Shown here: in pieces, positions 11,621-24,200 of the stretch | Numbering within the stretch: position 1 is the stretch's first letter | How the letters are laid out: each line of letters begins with the position of its first letter | NCBI GenBank assembly: GCA_002751075.1 | Contig: NAOQ01000225.1 | Coordinates: 9,557 to 73,556, forward strand | Direction: 5' to 3' | Source: Ichthyophonus hoferi | Lineage: Eukaryota; Opisthokonta; Ichthyosporea; Ichthyophonida; Ichthyophonidae | DNA: 64,000 bases | Notes under the pieces: model-generated | The model's input: only the letters and a program-made list of their open reading frames with translations | Told to the model about the DNA's origin: nothing | The model's database searches: none | Translations under genes and position numbers: made by a program

Positions 11621-13816
11621 CCATCCGGAGTTGAACGATTGTCAATGTATTCATGGTAATTCATCCACTCTCAGTGGAGCTCTGTTGTTTTTAGTTTACT
11701 TATTATTCACAACATTTTATATTAATGGCAAAGTTAATATATTGGTTTGTTTAAATTAATTTCTAATTAATCTAGCAATTGATTCAAATGAATTTTAAGG
11801 AATAAGTTTTTTTTCTTTCAAATATTGCTCATGAACCTTTTCCTTTTAGCAAGGGTTTTCTTCAGCACTCCTCTAATTGAAACGCTGATAAATTGCTTGC
11901 CATAATCTTATTGATTTAATAGACCGATACTCATTACTCACAACAATTTACTCGCATGATAGGTTAGAGCTCGACTTCATGAGTGTTATAAACCTATGAC
12001 CCTTAAATTCAATTATATTCCATGGGATAATAGAAGGCCATATATAATGTAAGGCTAGAGTAATTAAAAATAACTAATGATAAAAGAGTTATTTGTCTAT
12101 AGGGGATGATGTATTTTGTGAGTATGAAATGCATTCGTCTGCGAAAGGTCTCAGGCTCATCTTTACATCAATCGATCGCCTCAAGACAACTTATAATGTC
12201 TTCTTTTAAATTTCTGCTGGTTTTGGACTTTCCCTTAAATGGGACTAATCTCTAGGGAACCCAGTAAGAAGGAAGAACTAAGGTTTGCACTATAATTTTA
12301 ATAGTATGCATCTATGTGAGCAGTAGAGAGTAATGGGAAGGTAGCCCAGCTAGGTTGCAGTGGTTACTACCGTTTTGGTATTAGAAAAGAGTTTAAAATC
12401 TACCAATAGTCCTACACCTAACCGACTACTTACGTTTTTAAATATTTTAACCAAAGCTTTACTTGGGGTTAAGAGCGCTTTTGAGAAAAGTTATTTAATA
12501 TATGAACTTAACTATAAAAAGATATTATATATCATACTTATTAAATGTTTGAAAATGCCTCGATGCTATTTATTTTTATTTTTAATTGTTAATTTGTAAT
12601 TTTTAAGTCATTGTAGCTTCCAATAAATTCTCTGTTGACCAGAGCTATTTACCTAGAGTATCTGATACAAATGGTATTTTTCAGTGATTAATTTCATTTT
12701 GAACTGCTGGTCACCAAAATCTAAAAGTAATTAATTTGGGAAAAGGTTATTTTGCATAGTCCTTTCAGATTCGTTACTTACAACTTAATATTAACAAAGA
12801 AAGGTTTTATAGGCTCATTGCTATTAGTATTATTCACTAATAATAATTGGCCATAAATGTTTTTTTCAGTAGGATTGCTAACAATGCCAGGTAGTATTCA
12901 ATTTTTATATCTAGCACGGCACCTTAGCTAGTAATTAAGTAGTTTGAGTTAAGACAATAAATCCTGTAGCATAGAATGGAGAGGCTACATGTCATTTCAA
13001 GTTATTATTCAACATACTCTTTATTAGTTTTCCAATTTGAAAACAATATATAGCTTGAAGAAGTATGGAAATGAAAATAAGTTCTATTAATAGAAGCATG
13101 ATATATGAATGACAGTTCATTCTATCAAGCCACATCACATCATGCAAAAAAGAGGTGTTACGTGCTCTCATAGCATAACTAAGGTTATATTCCTGTTTTT
13201 ACCAGTCATGCGGACATTGTAAACTCATGCTTAAAGCACACCGTGGTTAGTAACATGAGACTCTGCAATGCAATAAAGTAATCAATACTATACTGATGAA
13301 CACAGATGAACACTTCCACATTTTATTATTAATTTAAACACTCTTAAACTATATATTTAAAGAACTTTTTTCGTTTTTGGATTACCTATAATATTGTAAG
13401 CGATAAAACGTAATTATTTCTAAACGCCAATTTTTAAAAGCATAAGCTGCGTATTGTCATCTTTTACTAATCAGTGAATATAGATAGATCTACCTCAAGA
13501 TTGACAATAATGATTGGTATAACCCAACATCTGATATCCTGTTTGACATTCTGAATTTAATTAGGTTAAAAACATTCCCCACCAATAAAAATGGAATAAT
13601 CAAACAAAAAAACGGCATATTGGCCAATGGATGAAAATGATATAGTACATCCCAACAGTGATCTTTGTATCCAATGATAATCCGATATATAAATTTATTA
13701 TTGGTTCTTATTAGCAAGCCATAAATGGATAAATATCCATCTTATCAACTTTGGAGGAAATATAAAAAACCTAGCACATTGAGTTATCTAACGGATAGAT
13801 ATCTACATATAGCACC
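11621..13816. other. Intergenic region upstream of the reductase gene
   Basis: No exon with credible splice sites or conserved motif. In particular there is no glutamate kinase-like frame directly upstream of the reductase start, which matters for its unfused status. The last few hundred bases should hold its promoter. Confidence 0.45.
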
Positions 13817-15938
13817 ATGGTGGCACAGGACGTAAGAGATATAGCAAAGAGGGCCCGCGAGGCGTCCTGGAAGGTCCAGTCCATAGACACCGAGAAAAAG
13901 AATAAGGCTTTAGCAGTTATAAAGGCCAAGTTAAGCGAGAGAAGGGAGGATATTTTGAATGCTAACAAAAAGGATTTGGAGGTTGGTCTTGTTAATGTGA
14001 TTGAGACCCTTATGAGATGATGTTATATACCTTAATTTTTCTTTTATTATTTCCATGTTTTTAAACCTATCTGCGCATACTATGCCTATTGATGATATCT
14101 AGTAACACAAAAATATGTCTACTTGCCCTATTTTGGTTTTGTCTTTTCATGTTTATTGTTTTATTCCCGTCTCCTTCTCATGTTCTATATATACAAATCT
14201 AACCAGACTGTTCTCTTCTCTGCCTTTATTTTTGGGTGTCTTTCTATATGAGAGAAGTTTATAATTCATTATTACTCCTACCCTCACCCGCCTCTCTTGC
14301 CTCTCACTTAATCCTGCTATCCAATAACAAACTTGTAGAATTCCCATGCTGTAATCATGTACACTGACCTACGTTCATACAAGCTCAGACATGTTCAAGT
14401 ATTTGAATTGCGATAATTTTATCTGTTGCATTCTTGATATCATGCTAACCCCCCCTTTCCCTTCTCTTTTATTCTTTTATGTCATCGTACATCTCTCTCT
14501 TTCCACACTTCTTTCACTTCCCTCCCACCTTTCACCATATATCATACTAACCATGCCATGTTAATTTAGGAAGCAGCCGTCCAAGTTGCCAAGGGTAAGC
14601 TCTCATCCACCCTGGTAAAAAGGCTTGATCTTGCAGGGAAGGACTTTGGTAAGTTTAATGACCTGTTAACTGGACTGGATGATGTTGCTGCTCTCGAAGA
14701 TCCCGTTGGTAAGTTTATCGTATCTAGTCATGGACAATATTTAGTATTAAATTAAATTAAATTTTGTATTTAATATCATTTCTGACCTGGTTATCTTACA
14801 ATCCTTAACTTCTAGCCCTTCAAATCGGTCAGCTTATAAAGCAGTTCTCTAAGGCCCTATTAAACCACCAATTTATATCTTTAAATTTATTTTGTTGCTT
14901 TTAAATTTTATTTGGCCTTATTCTCTTTGGTATTTGTAAGGATTTTGATCAAAATAAATATCGTACAGAATAATGATCTCGTTGTTAATTGGTTATAGTG
15001 ACAATATATTATTTATAAGCAGAATGGACTGAGTGATGTTTGCATTTTTATATAGACACAAATGGTTTACAAGTTAATTTTTGAAGGTGTATTTTGATTG
15101 AGCTTATGTATCAAACTACCTCTATTATGTTTGACCATACAAATATGCTGAGGTAAATTAAACTAATATTTAAACATTTACTTACTATATTATCGTATTA
15201 TATCCACACCATTCTTTCTCCCAATTTTATTCTCATGTTACCCCACTCTGCTTCCTTCCTTTTACATTTTCCTGTGTAGGAAAGGTGACCTTAGCTCGTC
15301 GCTTGGACGAGGGGCTAGATATGTACAGAGTGGCTTGCCCTGTAGGTGTTATTTGTATTATATTCGAGGCCAGGCCCGAGTGCTGTGTTCAGATATCATC
15401 ACTGTGCCTTAAGTCCGGTAAGCTTTATATAGAATAATGTAATATAATATAATATAGTATAGTATAATATAATACACTATTGTATTATAAAACAGTATAA
15501 TATAGCATAATATAACATAACATAACATAACATTATGATACCCCACATACTGTGTCCATTCCTGGTGTTGTGTTTACGATGATTCTATATAACACAATGT
15601 CCCTACCCACACACCAGTCGTTCCTCTTGACACCATATATTTTAACTAGGCCTTATGATATTTTTGCCTCGATGCCTTTCTCTTGTTCTTTCCATTTCCA
15701 TAGTAGAGTGTACATACATGTATATACCATCAGAAATACCTTTGTGTATATCTTTTTTGTTTTTGTTTTTTACCATATATTATAAAGTGGCTGACCTCTC
15801 AAAACCCAACCTCGCCTCATTGCTCATTGTACCTTACACCCAAACATATCCTCTTCCTTATTCGACTGGCCAATCATATTATGGAATATATTTTCAGGCA
15901 ACGCTGTTATTCTTAAGGTATGACTCCTCCCAGGGCCC

Positions 15939-15977
<39 letters not shown>

Positions 15978-18900
15978 TGTGGTTCATTACTGCAATACTC
16001 GTGCTTTCTTTTAATTTTTTTTCCTCCATCACAGTATATATGTCGTTTCTATCCTGCTGTCTTGGTTCTCTGCCATTGGCTTGTCTGTTTCTATATGTTT
16101 TATTTGTTGTATTCGTTCTATATACTATGATTTTTATTTACCGTATAATATTTATTCTTTAACATTTAACATGTTTTAATTTCACTCTCCTTGTAAACAG
16201 TATCTTATCTTTCCACCCGATCAACTTTATTATATTTATTTTTTTAACTTTTATTGTTAGTTTATATATTCACTATAACTCACCGCAAGTGTCTTTTCAT
16301 CATACTTTTATTAATTTTAATCTTTTAACGTACCAAAAACAGGGCGGAAAGGAGGCCCACCATAGCAACCAGGCCCTAGTGAAGGTATTGCAGGAGGCAT
16401 TGGCTACGGCAGGAATACCCGAAGGCATGGTGCAATTGGTGGAGACTAGAGAGGAGGTGGCTGAACTGCTGAGTATGGGTAGGTAATATATATAGACGCA
16501 TCTATTATTTGGTCAATGTGTGTACATCGATTCCCATTCGCTTGTCATTTTTATATGTTCCTCTGTATGGAAGTGCGTTTATATAAACTTTGTTATGATA
16601 TTTATATATTTTAAACTTTATGCCGTATACTATGTACTATATACTATATACTGTATACTATGCCCTACATACTATATACAATCGAATCTATTTAATTGGA
16701 TGTTTCTCTGTTTTCTTCTTTTGCACAGTTACAATTTTGTTTTTGCCTTCTTATATTCATTTATTTTTCTTTTCTATTTTCCTTTATTTTCTCCCTGCAT
16801 GCACTTGCAACATAAGCGTCGAGACATACATACATACATACATACATACACATATACACATATACACGTATATACTTGTACATAAATACACATACGCATG
16901 TCTACACATACCCAACCAGACGAGTACATCGACCTAGTTATCCCACGTGGCTCCAATGCCCTTGTGAAATACGTCAAGGTAACATTTATCTTCATATATT
17001 TTTATATCATTTGCAATCAACTTTCAACCTACCCATTATAACTGTATCTTTGTTATAGAGGTATCTATTGGCTAATATTATGTAATAATCTCCTAATTTG
17101 GCCATTTTTGGATGTTATATCATGCTATTTATTTTGTTTTTATTACTTTCACCTACCCCTCCTATCTTGTGATTAATGATTATTATTATTATTCTGGAAT
17201 GATTATCTCACACAATTCTCCCTCTCCATCTCCGTCCACCTCTCGATGTATTCATTGACCAACAGAATAATACCCGTATCCCTGTCCTTGGCCATGCGGA
17301 TGGCTTGTGCTCGATCTTCCTGGACCAATCGGCAGACGTTGCTAAGGCAGTGTCAGTAGTAGTAGACGCCAAGGTATAACTAGGTGTTAAAGACATAATA
17401 TATTCCATAGAGGGGCGTGATCTATGGTATGCATGCATATAGGCCCTTATTTCTCTATTTGGCGTTTCTGATCCTCCACCAATGAGGACCATTGGATTTA
17501 TAGGAGATGCAAAGAATCCAATCCAAAAGAGGCTACATGGTTATAGACTGGATTGGTTGGTGGGAAGTTATGTATTTGTTCAATGAAAAGATTTACAGAG
17601 GGGACTTGCATGTGATTCTCTTGATTTTATTGGCCCGTACATGTCTATGTTCCCTTATATATTCTCCCACCAGACCAACTACCCTGCGGCATGTAACAGT
17701 ACTGAGACCTTATTGGTCCATTCCAGTGTACTTTCTACTGTTCTGCCACTAGTTGGCGCCGGATTGGCTGCGGTGCGTATAGTCAACCTATATATATTTG
17801 TATAGCATTATATATTAATGTGTGGATATGAGCGTGGTAGCCTATATAATAGGCATGTGATATATGCTATAATGCTTACATTTAATTGGCTCTTTCCGGT
17901 CAATGGTTAGGGGTAGTACGGTTAACCACATAGTGTACATATCTTTTATACTGTGATTGTATTATGTGTACATATATATATTACAGGGATGACATCTATC
18001 ACTATATCTTAATACCATTGTAGATTAGATTATAGTGATCTAAATATATAGTTGTAGCATATCTCGTATAATCTATAGACCTACTATCATACTATCATAT
18101 ACTCATACCCAATGATGTCCACCATATATATCTTTACAGGCGGGAGTACAAATGAAAGCAGATGAACGCTGCCTCTCTCATCTTCCTTCTGCTAATACTA
18201 TGGCTGCCATACCCGATGACTTCCATACCGAGTTCTTAGACCTTACCATTGCTGTAAGTGTGTGCTTATATGTGTATGTATGTATGTGTGTAGATAGGTA
18301 GATATGTGTGTATGTAAGTATATGTATATATGTGTGTATTATTGTACATTACTACCGTACTGTTATATAGGCTATCATACCATTCATACTATCATACTTT
18401 CATATTAATACCTTACCATACATGCACAGGTAAAGGCTGTTGACAGTTTGGAGGAAGCAGTCAATCACGTCAACACCCACGGGTCACACCACACTGACTG
18501 TATAGTCACCGAGGATAAGGCCAATGTTTGTATTTTTACTTTATTTCTTCCTTCTATCGTTTTTTTCTCTTCCACTCTCTTCATTTCTATATGCTATTAT
18601 TTGTTAGTTGCACGCATGCCTATATATATATATATACACAATCCGTTTTCAGCGTCATTATTTAACTTGTACACATACTTATACATACCTATGTACACTA
18701 GATATATCTTGGTTACTACCTTATTTATGTACTGATCTTGTAGAAACTGTATTTGTTATTGTCTTGATTACGTAAACTTTTTTGCATTGTTCTATATGTC
18801 TGTTTAATTATTCATATTTCTATAGATACAAGCTTACATATTGGTGCATATATATACATAAATCTATGACTATTGGTATATGATTGTATGATTGTTAACA

Positions 18901-20036
18901 TTACCTAGCATGGTTATTTCTATGGTCCGATCGTCCTACTAACTAATGTATAAAGGCCGAGTGGTTTATGAGCCGGATCGACTCGGCTGGAGTGTACCAC
19001 AATGCATCTACCAGGTTTGCTGATGGATTCAGATATGGATTTGGGGCAGAGATTGGGGTAAGGTCCAACATATTGCCTTGTGGTATATGCTGCATTATCA
19101 TGCCTGCACTATTATTAGAAGTATTGTACAGGCCAGTGACTATAGCTTATATTTTATTGTTATTGGGTGCCTGTGATAGTTTTAACGATGGGTCAATGGA
19201 TATATACCTATCCCTGAGATATAAAACTTCAATCTAGTTCCTATTGGGGGAGAGAGTGAGAGAAATATACTGATAAGTTATGCGAAAGCGTTTGGAATGT
19301 GGATGGATAAAGGAGATCGGCCTCCTGATTGGCTTATTTTTTAATATGATATAATACAACACAACGATATAATATAATGTAATGCATCGTAGTATAGTAT
19401 AGTTTAAGGCAATACAATACACTGGACTATATTATTCTACAATACAGTACAATACAATATATTATGCTATAATACATACAATATAACACAATATAGTACA
19501 TTCTAACGTGGCTATAATTGGTCTGATCGTACAGGTAAGCACCAATAAGACACATGCCCGAGGACCAGTAGGACTAGAAGGTCTTTTAATTTACAAGTAT
19601 CGTATGTATGGCAATGGGCAGGTATGGGTTAGACTATCTTTATTCGTTTGCTTGTATTTACTTTTCATTCCGTTTGAAAAAAGTGTGTTTTTTATAGAGG
19701 TAGAGGTGCATGATTAATGCTACATATTGGATTTTGATTGGCATCTTTACATATGCACTTTTGTTTGCATGTTTATGTATGTTATATTTTGTATGCAAGC
19801 TAATTAGTTGAAGAGAGAGAGAATAATAACTAATGCATGTTGGTGTACATGTATGTGTTCGTTTATACTTGTGTGTATTTTTGTTCTATCTTGTGTATAT
19901 AATTATTAATGCTATGTTATTAGTACTTTCCATACTTATCACCAACCTTCCATCTCTTATTCAGGGGGCCGGTATGTACGGCAAAGACAAACAGTACATG
20001 CACACAGACATTACTGATGGCCCCGCTAGATTTTAG
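13817..20036 (+). CDS. Gamma-glutamyl phosphate reductase (glutamate-5-semialdehyde dehydrogenase), monofunctional
   Basis: Thirteen exons: 13817-13981, 14570-14708, 15280-15417, 15898-15917, 16343-16478, 16920-16978, 17266-17373, 17674-17772, 18140-18253, 18430-18525, 18956-19057, 19535-19621 and 19965-20036. All phases close, giving 444 aa, the normal length of bacterial ProA and yeast Pro2. The enzyme reduces gamma-glutamyl phosphate with NADPH to glutamate-5-semialdehyde in proline synthesis. Visible hallmarks are NKKDLE near residue 50, [44 protein letters not shown] (cofactor site), [12 protein letters not shown], the catalytic cysteine in [10 protein letters not shown], and [12 protein letters not shown] near the C terminus. 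The ATG has a good context (CACCATGG). No kinase domain precedes it, unlike the fused P5CS of vertebrates, insects and plants. The ending resembles the fungal form. The exon 1 donor (GTTGGT) is weak but gives the right frame. The family is certain; the free-standing state is inferred from this window. Confidence 0.95.
15898..15917 (+). other. 20-base microexon of the reductase gene
   Basis: Bounded by TTTTCAG and GTATGA, this exon supplies exactly GNAVILK of the conserved cofactor loop and keeps the frame (phase 1 in, phase 0 out). Without it the conserved motif would be broken, so it is very likely real. Confidence 0.85.
15943..15972. repeat. (TA)n microsatellite in a reductase intron
   Basis: Uninterrupted TA dinucleotide run of about 30 bases. 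Similar short runs occur in many introns of this window. Confidence 0.85.
16829..16905. repeat. (CATA)n-rich tract in a reductase intron
   Basis: Tandem CATA units pass into CATATACA variants directly upstream of the exon starting at 16920. Short frames in this tract are artefacts of the repeat. Confidence 0.8.
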
Positions 20037-20170
20037 TGGGCTGTATTGGATTGAATAGGACCAATTGAGGATGGATTGGTGTATTCTGCAACCCCAGGGG
20101 TCAGATACCTAAATATATATTCACTGAGATGACGCAGAATGGTTGATTTGACAAGATAACCACCTCAAGA

Positions 20171-20176
20171 AATAAA
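20171..20176 (+). promoter_or_regulatory. Candidate polyadenylation signal of the reductase gene
   Basis: AATAAA 135 bases downstream of the stop codon, in the sense orientation. Confidence 0.45.
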
Positions 20177-20980
20177 TGTAACGGTCAAAAACAATTTTTT
20201 ATACTTAGTGGCTAGTAGTATATAATAGGATATAAGGGCAAGATCTACATGCTTGTTTCATACCGCAATATAATATTGCTAGCATAAATATATATTTTGG
20301 TGGTGATTTTTTCTTTCTCTATCGAGTATTTATAAGTAGAGCATTTAAATTCTATAATATAGAATATATTATATTTAAGAATGGGCTATCTATATAATTA
20401 AGTCAGCAAACTTCATAAAGATATTATGGCTTTTTACGGCTATGTTTTTGAAGGGTACAGATTGCACCAATAATATCGTACAATAATCATTAGAACGGTG
20501 CTATATATGCTTTATAGTTAAAAGTTAAAAGTCACAGTTTCATATCAAGGCCGTTTAGTACTCAGTTTTTTATGTGAAAAGACATAAATCTTCTATGTAT
20601 AATACTTTAATTCCTGAGTATTTTACTATGAACTTATAATTATAGTGGCTTACACATATTGACTTATCCATGGCACCTTATGATCCGCATTTCATCATTA
20701 ATGTTATTCGATATAATAATATTTTATTTTTATAAACCCATGGTTTTATATATTATCCAGCCATGATTGACTTAAATAGTGGTCACTTAAATTAGAGCTT
20801 AGTGATTGGTTTATAAAAGAAACAAAATCTTACTTAATCCATTTTAATTGGATAGATATCAATGCAAGTTAAACACTATTGGTGATTAAAAATACATTCT
20901 CCGCGGAATAGGTATGAATGCCAAAACGACGCAGAATTTATATCCAAAAAATAATAAACAATCATAAAATATAATAAATT

Positions 20981-21027
20981 ATAGGCAAACCTATTATATA
21001 TTATATTTTATTAATATATTTGCCTAT
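20981..21027. repeat. Inverted repeat, 9-bp arms
   Basis: ATAGGCAAA at 20981-20989 is exactly complementary to TTTGCCTAT at 21019-21027, with a purely AT-rich loop rich in TATTATAT between them. It lies about 200 bases upstream of the BORCS5 start codon. It could be a small hairpin or a miniature element remnant. Confidence 0.6.
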
Positions 21028-21231
21028 ATAATAGAAAGCAATATCTATACAATAAAAGTACTTTCATACTTATACTAAGTATATATATACACAAATATTT
21101 CTGTATGTTTTAAAATATAGTTATTTGAAGTGAATATAATTATATCAACCGTTTTTTTTCTACATATAAGACATGCGCTCTAGCAAGCACATCATAATAT
21201 AATATTAACATCACACGGTTGACATGTTAAA

Positions 21232-21234
21232 ATG
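21232..21234 (+). other. BORCS5: Start codon standing alone at the end of exon 1 of BORCS5
   Basis: The ATG is followed immediately by the donor GTAAGT, so exon 1 contributes only the initiator methionine. The glycine that would carry myristate is encoded by the next exon, starting at 21385 after the acceptor TGGCAG. The alternative ATG at 21379 lies in a frame that does not continue into exon 3. Confidence 0.7.
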
Positions 21235-24200
21235 GTAAGTATGGAGAATGAAACATACCTGCATTCTCCTGTTTCATCTCATCTCTTACTTATAGTGTCT
21301 TACCTCCTCTATCCATCTTGCTCCCTTAACTCTCTTTCTTTATACCTCCTCTTGCAAGGTGATTGATAGTATCTCTCATGGCAGGGGAACGAACAAAGTC
21401 GTGGAGCAACTCTTCCAGATTACGCGTTAAACAAGTGAGTAAGCAGGCATCTTATATATACGGAAAACCTGTTTTAAGAGGGATAGGAATATATTAATAT
21501 TTAACTTTTTCAAAATAATTATATCTATATAGATACACCGGCAGTCATCTATAGCTACATGTTATGCTACTTGTATAACTTTATACTATTACACTATTAT
21601 GCTATCCCACTATTTTATTACTATACTATCGTACTATCATACTATCATACTATTATACTATTATGTTATTACACTACCATATATACATATATACAAACAC
21701 ATCTTTATGCACACATATAACGCCAATACATGATATCATTTGTGAGGTATATATATAGGGGCCCATTGCTACCAATTCCATATGTATGTATAATATAAAG
21801 TTAACTTCCATCACTTTTTACATCCACAGTTTTAGAAACAGGTTGAATGATAATACTACGTATGAGGATAATGATAGCATTTCTAGTTTAGCTACAGAGA
21901 TAAAGGTATGTATAAATATATTTATATATGTATGTATATGTGTGTATGTATGTACGTATGCATATATGTATAAATTTATGTATATATGTATGTATCTTTG
22001 TATGTATGTACATATTTATGTATGCTTGTATATATATATGCACAGATTTATGCATGTATGCGTGTATGTATGTATGAACATATGTATGAAAACGTCTAAG
22101 GTTTATATTAACTTGCATATATACAGGATAAACAGGCCGAGTCGCACACGGAGGTAAATGATAATGTGCCAATAAGCATGCGTGTAAATATAGGGATAGG
22201 TGTAATCTTGGGCGTCAATGCATATTTGATATCTTATTATATAATATAGTAGCATGATAGGATAGGATTTAATATAGTAATATGATAGGATAGGATATAA
22301 TATAATAATATGATAGGATGTGTTATAGTATAGTAATGTGATAGGGTGTGATATAATATAATAATATAATAAGACAGGATATAATATAGTAATATGGCAA
22401 GATAGGATAGAACACAGTAATACGATAGAATATATTATAGTATAGTAGGATATAATATAATTTGTTTTGCTACCTATATTAATATTTATGGTTAGTGATG
22501 GAATGAGAGATGTTTGGATAAAGATATCATTGCACTCACGTGATGGGCATGAGAATATTCCAATAGTACAGAACCACGTGGACATTTCCTTATAATTATT
22601 AACCTTTTCCATTTATTGGGGAAAATGGCTTAACTTACATATAGCTATTTATTCATTTTAATTTTAAATATAAAAATGATAGCTATAACCTATCTTTTAG
22701 CAAAACGGAACCCTAGACCATCTGAATGAATGAAATCACAGAATTATGATTCCTTCTGGATCAATCAGGATTTACTACTAACAATATATTGGTATATGGG
22801 TTATGCAGACCACCAATAATATTGCCGAATATGTTCCCAGTCACTTCGGGTTGGAAGCACTCAAAGCACTGGCGGGAATGAACGTGGATACTTCACGCGA
22901 GGGTATGTAATTTGTGAATGTCTCCCAGTCAATTAGATGTATCTATTCCTGACTTTAATTATATGTTTCCATTGGTAACGTAAACTTGATGAAAATTCCG
23001 ATTGAAGAGGGAGGTGTAAATTAATGTTAGTAGACCTATGGTTGTTGTGTTGTTGATTTTAGTGATTAGAAAAATAATATGGGCAGGGTAGTGGGGTATA
23101 ATTTAAATTTTAACGTAGTAAATCTATAACTAGTTATTTGTTTTAGTTAAATGTGCATTATATAAACCATTGGCACAAAGGCATCCAGTCATTTTTTGAA
23201 TAGTTAGAAACTCTGCATAGGTATGTACGTGTAGGCATATGTGATAATAGCAAATGATTGGTGCATCACCTATCATCATGAAAGCTAAAAATGGAATATA
23301 AACAGAAGAAAGCGAGGCGGACGATAATGAAGGGGTGCAAGTGATTAGGCAATTATCCAATCGAATGATAGAAGATAGAGCGATAAACATGATGCATGCC
23401 ATACCAAAGGTTAATATATCTCTGTGACGTCACTCTTACTGAGATAGTCAATCATAAGTATATTAATAATTTTATTATTATTATTATTATCATTATTATT
23501 ACTATTATTATTATTATTATTCGTATGAATATTAGTATTGGTAATATCTTTATTCTGATTATTTATTATTTAAATTCACTCGCCTCTGCTTTAATCTTTT
23601 TAATAGCATTTCCTATTCTCCCATATATACACCAATTGTACTTAAAGATCTAGCTGAATCGGGTATTATTGTGGTTTTAAATTGAATTCTTTATGACCTT
23701 ATAAACTTATATATGTATTATACTACGCTACCATCATCCATACTTACTATTATACTCTCATACTAATGTATTGGGATAGATACATAGATACATACATACT
23801 ATAGTATATACATACATTGTCTTCTCTATGCTGTTATACTACGGTACTAGTTATACTAATATACTACCACACTTGCATACTATCATACCATGATCTATCT
23901 CTCATACCCTCCCACCCATATATAGGTTCTACCAATCATTGCTGCTTCTGTAGATACTCGTATGTTCAACTATAGCAATCTCCCCCAATTAAGACCGCCA
24001 TCTCTGATTGGTACATATATCTTTCTCCTTCCAATCATAACCTAAAATCTTAATTCATATAACACATTAAAATTTTAATTAGTGTATGCACATTATAACC
24101 TATTATATCATATGCAGCTATTTCTATTCGTTTTGGCTTTTTTATTTCTGTTATAAAACTGTTAATGTTCCTTTTCAGTGGGGCTGGATAATTGTATTAA

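Larger units (their letters stand above)
20037..21231. other. Intergenic region between reductase and BORCS5
   Basis: Contains the reductase 3' UTR, with a candidate AATAAA at 20171-20176, and the BORCS5 promoter. An AT-rich inverted repeat lies at 20981-21027. No gene was found. Confidence 0.5.

Noticed and set aside
17208-17492. 94-codon minus-strand frame over the reductase
   Set aside because: It is the antisense shadow of reductase exon 17266-17373 plus intron, with no splice logic or motif.
22103-22612. 169-codon Ile/Tyr/Leu-rich minus-strand frame
   Set aside because: It comes from a degenerate tandem repeat in a BORCS5 intron and has no protein-like complexity.
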